A program made the translations under genes and the position numbers. The notes under the pieces were generated by a model that did not search any database, was not told the DNA's origin, and saw only the letters and a program-made list of their open reading frames with translations. A stretch of 57,746 nt of DNA from Akkermansiaceae bacterium (GTDB lineage: Bacteria > Verrucomicrobiota > Verrucomicrobiia > Verrucomicrobiales > Akkermansiaceae), in NCBI GenBank assembly GCA_030725745.1, contig JANRFH010000053.1, forward strand, positions 1 to 57,746, read 5' to 3'. This document shows, piece by piece, positions 51,185 to 57,746 of this stretch; the stretch's first letter is position 1; every line of letters begins with the position of its first letter.

Positions 51185-52591
51185 ATGAGCTTCAAATCAC
51201 TATTCCTACCCCTCGCCCTGCTCTCCACCGCCTTCGCGGAAAAGCCGAACATCCTCCTCATTTGCGTCGATGACCTCCGCCCGGAGCTGAAATCCTTCGG
51301 TGCGAATTACATCCATTCCCCGGCCATGGATTCGCTTGTGGCGAGCGGCCGCGCCTTCACTCGGCACTACGTCCAAGCACCTACCTGCGGAGCCTCGCGC
51401 TACGTCCTTCTCACTGGGAAATACGGCGTTGTACAAGGATTGCGCGGAAATAATGCCCTCGCCTCAGTTGCGAAAGACGCGGATAAGCAGCCCCACTCCA
51501 TGCCACGCCATTTCCGTGAAAACGGATACCGCACCGTCTCCATCGGCAAGGTCTCCCACTACCCCGGCGGCCTCGGCGGGAAAGGCTGGAGCGACCCGGA
51601 AAAACCCGAAATGCCCGGCGCATGGGATATTAGTCTCATGCCGACTGATCCTTGGGAAAACCCCGAGGTAGCGATGCACAGCTATGCCGGAGGAAAAGGC
51701 CGCGAGCGCGGCGTGACACCCGTCAACGAACACGTCGATGGAGACGACCTCACCTACACTGATGGCTGGATCACCCGCGAATCGCTCAAGCAGATGGAAG
51801 AACTCTCCGGCAAGGACGAGCCGTTTTTCCTCGCCGTCGGCCTCATGAAGCCGCACCTGCCCTTCGCCTGCCCGAAGAAATACCTCGACCTCTACGAAGG
51901 AGTGGAGCTCCCGCCCATCTCCCATCCGGAAAAGCCCGAGGGTCTCACCACATGGCACAGCAGCGGCGAATTCTTCGGCCGATATTTCCACGCTGACCGC
52001 GATCCGCGCACCGACCCCGCCTACGCCGATGAGATCCGCCGCTCCTACGCCGCTTGCGTTTCCTATGCCGATGCACAAGTCGCCCAGCTCCTAGAGCGTT
52101 TGGAAAAACTCGGCCTGGAGGAGAACACCATCGTCATCCTATGGGGAGACCACGGCTATCACCTCGGAGAGCATTCCATCTACGGCAAGCATAGTCTTTT
52201 CGAAGAATCCTTGCTCGCCCCCCTCGTCATCCGTGCCCCCGGCATGAAACAATCCGGCATCTCTTCATCATCCATCACCGAGACCGCAGACATTTACCCA
52301 ACCCTTTGCGAACTCACCGGCGTGCCGCAGCCCGCAGGTCTTTCGGGAGAATCCCTAGTCGCGAACCTCTCCGATCCAGCTGCCCCCGGCCGCCCGGCCA
52401 TCTCCTATGCTGGCAAAAGGGAAACCATACGCACCGACACCCACCGCCTCATCCGCCACCATCTGAAGGATAGAACTGCCTTCGAACTCTACGATCACAC
52501 CGGCTCCGATGGCGAAATCACCAACCTCGCAGGGGAAAAGCCGGAACTCGTCCAAGAACTCAACGCCCTCCTTGACGAACGGATGAAATAA
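51185..52591 (+). CDS. Secreted S1 sulfatase, iduronate-2-sulfatase-like
   Basis: This protein has 468 residues from the ATG at 51185, with a signal peptide (MSFKSLFLPLALLSTAFA). KPNILLICVDDLRPELKSFG and the formylglycine site C68-G-A-S-R are the pattern of the iduronate-2-sulfatase-like branch. HLPFACPKKYLDLYEG and WGDHGYHLGEHSIYGKHSLFEESLLAPLVIRAPG are further hallmarks. It differs in type from the four sulfatases of the main locus. Its start lies 5 bp after the DUF1080 stop codon, and no Shine-Dalgarno sequence is present. The substrate is unknown. Confidence 0.92.
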   Translation: MSFKSLFLPLALLSTAFAEKPNILLICVDDLRPELKSFGANYIHSPAMDSLVASGRAFTRHYVQAPTCGASRYVLLTGKYGVVQGLRGNNALASVAKDADKQPHSMPRHFRENGYRTVSIGKVSHYPGGLGGKGWSDPEKPEMPGAWDISLMPTDPWENPEVAMHSYAGGKGRERGVTPVNEHVDGDDLTYTDGWITRESLKQMEELSGKDEPFFLAVGLMKPHLPFACPKKYLDLYEGVELPPISHPEKPEGLTTWHSSGEFFGRYFHADRDPRTDPAYADEIRRSYAACVSYADAQVAQLLERLEKLGLEENTIVILWGDHGYHLGEHSIYGKHSLFEESLLAPLVIRAPGMKQSGISSSSITETADIYPTLCELTGVPQPAGLSGESLVANLSDPAAPGRPAISYAGKRETIRTDTHRLIRHHLKDRTAFELYDHTGSDGEITNLAGEKPELVQELNALLDERMK

Positions 52592-52606
52592 CAGCCGCTC
52601 CGGCCT

Positions 52607-53173
52607 TCAGCTCACGTCCCGATACATTTCCGCCAACGAAATGTTCAGGCCAGCCTCCGGCAGTTCGAGCGATGCTTCCAGCCCGCCGACCACCTCGCGG
52701 CGGAACCCATCGCCATCTCTCCGATAAATGGTCAGGTGCGGTGAATCCTGCTCTGCCATCACATAAGTTTGCAGCGTCGGGATCGTCAGGTAATCGCGCA
52801 GCTTCTGCGTCTCATCGATCCGGCGCGTGCTGGGGCTGAGCACTTCGAGGATGATGGTGGGGGAGTCGGTGAACTGAGCTTCATTAGGGACTGGTTCGCA
52901 GATGATCATGCCATCGGGGTAGTAGAATGCATCTTCTTCACTTGCCAGAGTCACCCTAACCTTGAAGTCGCTTCCCGTCGGGAAACAGGATTTGCCGGAT
53001 AGTTCGTTTCCGGCCATTCGAAGGAAATTCTGCGCCACGCGTTGATGCCCCATCGTGCCCCCAGACATCGGATAGACATTCCCCGCCACAAATTCATGCC
53101 GCACTTCTGAGCAGAGTTCCCCCTGAAGGTATTCGTCGCGGTCGATTCGCTTGTCGGAGATTGCCAAGGCCAT
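52607..53173 (-). CDS. Uma2 (DUF820) family restriction-endonuclease-fold protein
   Basis: This 188-residue protein belongs to the Uma2 family, PD-(D/E)xK-fold proteins common in cyanobacteria, Planctomycetes and Verrucomicrobia with no settled function. EVRHEFVAGNVYPMSGGTMGHQRV is the typical start. PDGMIICEP supplies the Asp and IILEVLSPSTRRIDETQKLRDY supplies the E-V-L-S-x-S-T block. It is convergent to the sulfatase gene, with 15 bp between stops. Confidence 0.92.
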   Translation of the reverse strand: MALAISDKRIDRDEYLQGELCSEVRHEFVAGNVYPMSGGTMGHQRVAQNFLRMAGNELSGKSCFPTGSDFKVRVTLASEEDAFYYPDGMIICEPVPNEAQFTDSPTIILEVLSPSTRRIDETQKLRDYLTIPTLQTYVMAEQDSPHLTIYRRDGDGFRREVVGGLEASLELPEAGLNISLAEMYRDVS

Positions 53174-53266
53174 ACCGCATGTTTACTCGAAAAATACCAA
53201 CCCTGCAACCTCCCGGATCTAGCTGAAGGTTGTAGCGAATAGCGCGGTTGCCAGAAGATGAATGAC

Positions 53267-53341
53267 GAGAAGAGTCCGTCCCGGCTCTAGCGAAGCAATG
53301 AGAAGACGCGGGTTTTGCTAGAGCCGAGACGGACTCTTCTC
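53267..53341. repeat. Long hairpin with 25-bp arms between Uma2 and mutM
   Basis: The arms at 53267-53291 and 53317-53341 are inverted copies that match at 24 of 25 positions and enclose a 25-base loop. The left arm begins GAGAAGAGTCCGTC and ends GGCTCTAGC. There is no T-tract, so it is a poor match to an ordinary terminator. It could be a REP- or MITE-like element, or processed as an RNA hairpin from the mutM transcript, whose stop codon lies 8 bp away. Confidence 0.75.
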
Positions 53342-53348
53342 CATAAAG

Positions 53349-54170
53349 TCACCGCCTCTGGCACACCGCGCACCAAAACGTCGCCCGCTGGCCTAGCACC
53401 GCGTGGGAAATGGGAGTCTCGCACACCCGGCAGGGCTCGCCCTTCCTTCCGTAGACGAACAGCCGCTGCTTGAAATAACCCGGCTGCCCATCGGAGTTCA
53501 GGAAGTCACGCAACGTCGTCCCTCCCTGTGTGATGGATTCCGTGAGGACTTCCTTGATCGCCGCTACCAGCCGCTCGGCTTTCGGTTTTGAAAGCTTCTC
53601 CGCAGGAAGCCGGGGGTGGATACCTGCCCGGAAAAGACTCTCAGATGCATAGATATTCCCCACGCCCACCACCACCTTCGCATCCATGATCGCCACTTTG
53701 AGCGCGATGGTTTTCCCCCGCAGCGCGGCGTGCAGATGCGCCCCGGTGAAACCCTCCTCCAGCGGCTCCGGCCCCAAGTTTTTCAGCAGTGGATGTGTCT
53801 GGATTTCAGAAAGCGGCACCACCAGCACCAGACCGAAGCGTCGTGGATCGTGGTAGCGCAACTGCAACCCGCCCGAGAGCGTGATTCCGATGTGATCGTG
53901 CTTCCGCCACTCCTCCGCCGGTGGCACCAGCCGTAGGCTCCCGGACATTCCAAGATGCACGAGCACCACCTGTCCGCTGTCGGTCTCTAATAGAAGATAC
54001 TTGGATCGCCGTTTCACAGAAACGAATACCACCCCCGCCATCTCTCCTAGCTCCGGCGATACCGGCCAGCGTAGATCGCTCCGCTGTACGATCACCTCGC
54101 AAATTTTTCCACCCACCACATGGGGGGAAATTCCCAACTTCGTCGTCTCAACCTCTGGTAGCTCCGGCAT
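53349..54170 (-). CDS. mutM: Formamidopyrimidine-DNA glycosylase
   Basis: MutM excises 8-oxoguanine and other oxidised purines from DNA and nicks the strand. From the ATG at 54170 it has 273 residues. The start M-P-E-L-P-E-V-E-T gives the catalytic N-terminal proline and glutamate. VHLGMSGSLRLV follows, the H2TH region has VGVGNIYASESLFRAGIHPRLPA, and the C-terminal zinc finger is C-R-V-C...C-A-V-C (ending CAVCQRR). The extra 12 residues of the longer reading are not part of the enzyme. Confidence 0.96.
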   Translation of the reverse strand: MPELPEVETTKLGISPHVVGGKICEVIVQRSDLRWPVSPELGEMAGVVFVSVKRRSKYLLLETDSGQVVLVHLGMSGSLRLVPPAEEWRKHDHIGITLSGGLQLRYHDPRRFGLVLVVPLSEIQTHPLLKNLGPEPLEEGFTGAHLHAALRGKTIALKVAIMDAKVVVGVGNIYASESLFRAGIHPRLPAEKLSKPKAERLVAAIKEVLTESITQGGTTLRDFLNSDGQPGYFKQRLFVYGRKGEPCRVCETPISHAVLGQRATFWCAVCQRR

Positions 54171-54290
54171 GTGCCGCATCATCCACCACCACACCCCCGC
54201 ACGCAAGCTGCGCTGAAAGCTAGGCTACAGTGGCGGCATCGTTTTCTGAGGGGCTTTGACTTTTTCCTGCAGGAATGGAAGGTTGAATCT

Positions 54291-55127
54291 ATGGATACGT
54301 TCTTTCATGCAGCACTGGTCGCGGATTCTCTCTCACTGGGGGCACACTGGGTTTATGATCAGGAGGAGATCGCGGAGGCTTTTCCACATGGGATTACGAA
54401 TTTTTCTGCTCCGCTTTCGGAGTATCACAAGACAAAGCGGGCGGGAGATCAGACGCATTATGGAGACCAGGCGGTGATGCTGCATGAGTCCATCGAAGCG
54501 CGGGATGGATTTGATACAGAGGGCTGGCGTGAGGACTGGCTGGCGGCGATGGAGAGTTACGAGGGTTATACGGATGGAGCCTCGCGCGAGACGATCAAGG
54601 CTGAGGGAAAAACACCTTCGGGATCAAGCGATCTGGGTGGGGCTGCGAGGATCGCACCGATATTGGATCTGGGGCTTGAACTGGAAGAGGCGGTGGTGGC
54701 ATCACGCGCGCAGACAGCATTGACCCACGGCGATTCCTCGGTGGCTGATGCGGCGGAGTTTTTCACGAGGGCGGCGTATGCGGTGGATGCCGGGTCGGTC
54801 TTCGAGGATGCCCTGGATATTGCGGCGGAAGAGGGGAGCTACAAGAGGCTGAAAGTGGTGAAACACCTGGAGCGTGCGCGGGAGCTGCGCGATGAGAATT
54901 TTCCGGCGGTGGCGGAGATGCTGGGGCAGGCCTGCGGGGTGGATCAGGCCTTCCCGCTGGCTTTGTATTTCCTACTGCGGCCGCAGACGGATTTCGAGAA
55001 AACGATCAGCGACAACGCCTTAGCGGGAGGTGACAGCTCGGCGCGGGCGATGTTGATCGCCCTGCTCTTCGCAGCGGAGGATGCGGATGTGGCGGCAGAG
55101 TGGGTGGACGGGCTGCGGGCTGGCTAG
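54291..55127 (+). CDS. ADP-ribosylglycohydrolase family protein
   Basis: The protein has 278 residues from the ATG at 54291. It belongs to the ADP-ribosylglycohydrolase/crystallin-J1 superfamily, cytoplasmic enzymes that remove ADP-ribose from proteins or small molecules. FHAALVADSLSLGAHWVYDQEEI is the usual beginning. THYGDQAVMLHESIE and SGSSDLGGAARIAPILDLG follow the family layout. The strongly conserved metal-binding GDxxG motif at the start is here ADSLSLG, and the C-terminal G-D-S-S (GGDSSARAMLIALLFA) keeps the D-S-D-like site only in part, so activity is uncertain. A reading from 54171 is longer but lacks support. Confidence 0.75.
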   Translation: MDTFFHAALVADSLSLGAHWVYDQEEIAEAFPHGITNFSAPLSEYHKTKRAGDQTHYGDQAVMLHESIEARDGFDTEGWREDWLAAMESYEGYTDGASRETIKAEGKTPSGSSDLGGAARIAPILDLGLELEEAVVASRAQTALTHGDSSVADAAEFFTRAAYAVDAGSVFEDALDIAAEEGSYKRLKVVKHLERARELRDENFPAVAEMLGQACGVDQAFPLALYFLLRPQTDFEKTISDNALAGGDSSARAMLIALLFAAEDADVAAEWVDGLRAG

Positions 55128-55267
55128 CGGAGGCGGCCAAAGAGCCATAAAACGACAAGCTTGAACCTTCAGATGAGTTCTTTGAAAATTCTGTATAGAT
55201 TCCTCAATTTGAAGTGTTAAAGGCAACTTAGGCCAACTTTTCAGCCATAATTACCCAGCTAGTTACT

Positions 55268-57571
55268 ATGAAATCAAAACCCACCTTACTCGCACTTACA
55301 CTCGCTACTGCGCTTTCTCCCAGTGCCTTCGCCCAGCTCACTTGGGATCCTGATGGTAACCAGATTAGTGACGGTGGTGCAGGCACCTGGTCAACCGGAA
55401 CAGCCAATTGGGACGATGAGGGCACTGCTCCAAATGTAAATTGGGCGAACGGCAATAATGCTATTTTTGGAAGTGGCACTTATCAGGTCGATCTCGACAC
55501 GGTAGGAGTTACGGTGGGCGATCTGACCTATGCGGGCGGTGGCATCGTGACGTTTAAAGGATCGACGGCATTGGGTTCCCCCGGTGACACCATTACCGTC
55601 AATTCCGGCGGTGCCACTTGGAATACCGGAGGCGGCCAAATCGAGTTTTTCAACGACGGGAACAACAACAACACGCGGCTTTCCATGGCCAGCGGTACTC
55701 TGACGATCGCAGAAGGGGGCGAATTCGATACCGGTCAGAACCCACAAAACAATGCGTTTGGCACTTGGGATGTTGCTGGAGCTACTCTTGATGTAACGGG
55801 AGCCACCATAGTGCGCGGGGATAACTCGACTGCCGGGGCCTTTGCCACAGTCAAATTGGGTGCCGGATCGACCTACATCCACGAGCGTAACTCAAATCGA
55901 AGCTACGCGAACAACTGGGAATTGGGCGGTGGAACCATTACCTTCTCAAACCGCTGGCAGAACAACGGAAATATCCAGATTGACGGTTCATTTGTAGGTA
56001 ATGTGGATGAACTCGTTATCGATATGGAGAACGGAAACCGGATCTTCACACTCACTCAGGCAAACACCTCCTTCACGGCCGATCTAGTCCGGATTGGGGA
56101 AGGTCAGTTGAACATCACTGCGGACAATGCGATGTCGAATTCGGTTCTGGGTCTCGGCGGGATCTCAGGTGGAATCAGTCGTTTTAACATGCTGGGTAGA
56201 AACCAAACGATCAAGGGACTCGCCACTATCGCCGTCGGTAATACCCGTGAAGTCCGAAACAATAACGCGGGCACTACCTCGATCTTGACGATCGATACAG
56301 ACGGTGGTGCTGACCATTCCTACGCGGGCGACATCGCCGGAGGTGGCACCATCGATATCGTCAAAACCGGCGATGGAATTCAGACCTTCAGCCGGACGCA
56401 AGGATATACGAGTGCAATCGGAAACCTTACCGTCAATGGAGGCGACCTTGTTTGGGATGTAGCCACTGGGGAAATTAATGGTGCAATCAGTATTGGTGCA
56501 TCCGGAAACCTGCAAGTTGGCAACGGTGGCACCTCCGGCACGATCGACGATAAGGATGTAGCCAATGACGGCACCCTTACCTTCAACCGCACAAACGCGA
56601 TGACATACGGCGGTGTCATCAGTGGCAGTGGGGAGGTGAGATTAAACTCAGGCGTTGAATTGACGCTTGGAGCCGCGCAAACCTATTCGGGTGATACTTT
56701 CATCGGTCAGGGAATACTCACAGCCACCGCTGCCAACCAACTATCGGCCGACTCTGTGCTTAGGATCGGAGGATTCTCTGGTGCAACTTCCGCCGTTGAA
56801 TTGGGCGGGTTTGCTCAGACAGTCGGAGGATTGAATCAAAATGGAGGAAACACCCGCGAAGTCCGAAACAACGGTGCGGAAACCACACTCACCATCAATG
56901 TGGGCACTGGCGAAAGTTATTCCTACAATGCAAACTTCAGCGGCACAGGCACCATCAACCTCGTATTGTCGGGCGACGGCACACAAACATTTAGCCGAGC
57001 CGCCGGATACACCACTGCTCTTGGAGATGTAACCGTTAATAATGGTGAACTGGTTTGGGACAGTACTAATGCAGGCACTCTCAGCGGTGCAACTAGCATC
57101 GTGACGATAGGAATGAACGGCAAGCTAAGCGGTTCGGGTCTCATCAATGGCGTTGTGTCCGTGGCTGGTGCCTTGAATCCGGGCAACAGTCCCGGAACGT
57201 TGAACTTCAGCGAGGCGCTGACATTGCTGTCCACTGCAACCACGACACTGGAGATCGCGGGAACTACCACCGGCTTGTTTGATGTGCTGGCCGGCGACAC
57301 CAGCAATACCCTGACATTAGGCGGTTCACTGGTGCTCGATTCCACGGGCTACATCGCGATGGTCGGTGATGAGATCACTGTTTTTGAAAACTGGGCGAGT
57401 TTCGCCGGTACCTTCGACTCGATCACAGGAACCGACCTTGGAAATGGCCTGTTTTTCGACACCGACAATCTTCTCATCGACGGCACGATTACCGTCGTCC
57501 CTGAGCCGCATACGGGTCTCTTAGGCGTGCTTGCCGGACTGCTCGTGTTCGCCCGCCGCCGCCGGGACTAG
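55268..57571 (+). CDS. PEP-CTERM surface protein with autotransporter-type repeats
   Basis: This 767-residue protein has a signal peptide (MKSKPTLLALTLATALSPSAFA), a long Gly/Asn/Thr-rich repetitive body and a C-terminal tail VVPEPHTGLLGVLAGLLVFARRRRD with the PEP motif, membrane helix and arginines. The body has two long parallel repeat sets of about 200 residues. The first contains FNMLGRNQTIKGLATIAVGNTREVRNN and GDGIQTFSRTQGYTSAIGNLTVNGGDLVWD. The second contains VELGGFAQTVGGLNQNGGNTREVRNN and GDGTQTFSRAAGYTTALGDVTVNNGELVWD. It is likely exported and processed by an exosortase encoded elsewhere. Unlike the PEP-CTERM gene at 7490, it has no copy of the 20-bp palindrome in its 140-bp upstream region. 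Confidence 0.87.
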   Translation: MKSKPTLLALTLATALSPSAFAQLTWDPDGNQISDGGAGTWSTGTANWDDEGTAPNVNWANGNNAIFGSGTYQVDLDTVGVTVGDLTYAGGGIVTFKGSTALGSPGDTITVNSGGATWNTGGGQIEFFNDGNNNNTRLSMASGTLTIAEGGEFDTGQNPQNNAFGTWDVAGATLDVTGATIVRGDNSTAGAFATVKLGAGSTYIHERNSNRSYANNWELGGGTITFSNRWQNNGNIQIDGSFVGNVDELVIDMENGNRIFTLTQANTSFTADLVRIGEGQLNITADNAMSNSVLGLGGISGGISRFNMLGRNQTIKGLATIAVGNTREVRNNNAGTTSILTIDTDGGADHSYAGDIAGGGTIDIVKTGDGIQTFSRTQGYTSAIGNLTVNGGDLVWDVATGEINGAISIGASGNLQVGNGGTSGTIDDKDVANDGTLTFNRTNAMTYGGVISGSGEVRLNSGVELTLGAAQTYSGDTFIGQGILTATAANQLSADSVLRIGGFSGATSAVELGGFAQTVGGLNQNGGNTREVRNNGAETTLTINVGTGESYSYNANFSGTGTINLVLSGDGTQTFSRAAGYTTALGDVTVNNGELVWDSTNAGTLSGATSIVTIGMNGKLSGSGLINGVVSVAGALNPGNSPGTLNFSEALTLLSTATTTLEIAGTTTGLFDVLAGDTSNTLTLGGSLVLDSTGYIAMVGDEITVFENWASFAGTFDSITGTDLGNGLFFDTDNLLIDGTITVVPEPHTGLLGVLAGLLVFARRRRD

Positions 57572-57611
57572 GTTTCAGGTCGCACGGAAAATTCTTCCGC
57601 GCCAAAGGTGC

Positions 57612-57690
57612 ACCCTATCGTAGCCTAGGGCAGCGCCCTAGGAGACAGGGTCAGCAAAAGAGACCTAGCCCTGAAGGGGCGATATAAATC
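57612..57690. repeat. Structured intergenic repeat, probably a dispersed REP-like element
   Basis: CCTAGGGC (57624-57631) and GCCCTAGG (57635-57642) form a perfect 8-bp stem with loop AGC. It is framed by ACCCT (57612-57616) and AGGGT (57647-57651), so an outer stem is also possible. A second small hairpin, GCCCTGAAGGGGC, follows near 57667-57680. No gene is visible after 57571. Confidence 0.6.
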
Positions 57691-57746
57691 AGGCGGATTT
57701 TTTCTTCTAACGAATAATTGATGGGAGCGGAGACGGTGGATTCCTC

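Noticed and set aside
1-57746. CRISPR arrays, tRNA, rRNA, riboswitches and prophage genes
   Set aside because: I saw no regularly spaced repeats, no cloverleaf sequences and no phage structural genes. The only tandem repeats are coding repeats in the PEP-CTERM proteins.

Overview
The window looks like a chromosomal segment of a Verrucomicrobiota bacterium, probably Verrucomicrobiales-like and possibly marine (inference). The reasons are two proteins ending in PEP-CTERM sorting tails and built from autotransporter-type beta-strand repeats, a Verru_Chthon cassette A-like protein, a cytochrome/DUF1549/DUF1553 (PSCyt/PSD) protein next to DUF1080, many secreted sulfatases, and an almost complete absence of Shine-Dalgarno sequences in front of the start codons I checked. 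Base 1 coincides with the terminal inverted repeat of an IS4-family element, so the left edge may be an assembly break.

Layout. 1-1310: IS4-type insertion sequence, abutting a secreted S8-family peptidase. 2893-5466: ilvD, then a GxxExxY gene flanked by nested inverted repeats. 5467-9151: a secreted alpha/beta hydrolase and a PEP-CTERM protein ending in a clear terminator. 9276-11920: a membrane histidine kinase with discoidin-like sensor domains, overlapping a LuxR/NarL-type response regulator. 12067-16816: an orphan Verru_Chthon cassette A-like protein, a small secreted protein and a 5'-truncated copy of the latter. 16855-38951: a large secreted glycan-degradation locus (two GH29-type proteins, two GH141-like beta-helix proteins carrying PDZ domains, four S1 sulfatases, a GH43/GH117-like propeller, a SASA-type acetylesterase, an alpha/beta hydrolase and a convergent DUF5060-type glycosidase). 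39168-47470: mostly housekeeping genes (rpmJ, a secreted carbonic anhydrase, yceD-rpmF-plsX, dapB) with DUF4105, membrane, redoxin-like and degenerate HtrA-like genes between them. 47549-52591: PSCyt/PSD protein, DUF1080 and a fifth sulfatase. 52607-57746: Uma2, mutM, an ADP-ribosylglycohydrolase, a second PEP-CTERM protein and repeat sequence.

How it may work together. The enzyme content of 16855-36630 (fucosidase-type GH29, GH141, sulfatases, O-acetylesterase) fits stepwise desulfation, deacetylation and exo-cleavage of a sulfated fucose-containing polysaccharide such as fucoidan. Every enzyme carries a signal peptide, and no SusC/SusD pair, transporter or cytoplasmic sugar pathway is visible. 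A 20-bp interrupted palindrome with consensus CATCACGT-RAAT-RCGTGATG occurs upstream of exactly three transcription units: the PEP-CTERM gene (7375-7394), the cassette A gene just after the response regulator (11961-11980) and the GH141-led 18-kb operon (18392-18411). I infer that it is the operator of the neighbouring two-component system and that it ties surface-structure genes to glycan degradation. That regulon, the PDZ-fused GH141 proteins and a C-terminal module shared by a GH141 protein and a sulfatase are the most novel parts of the window.
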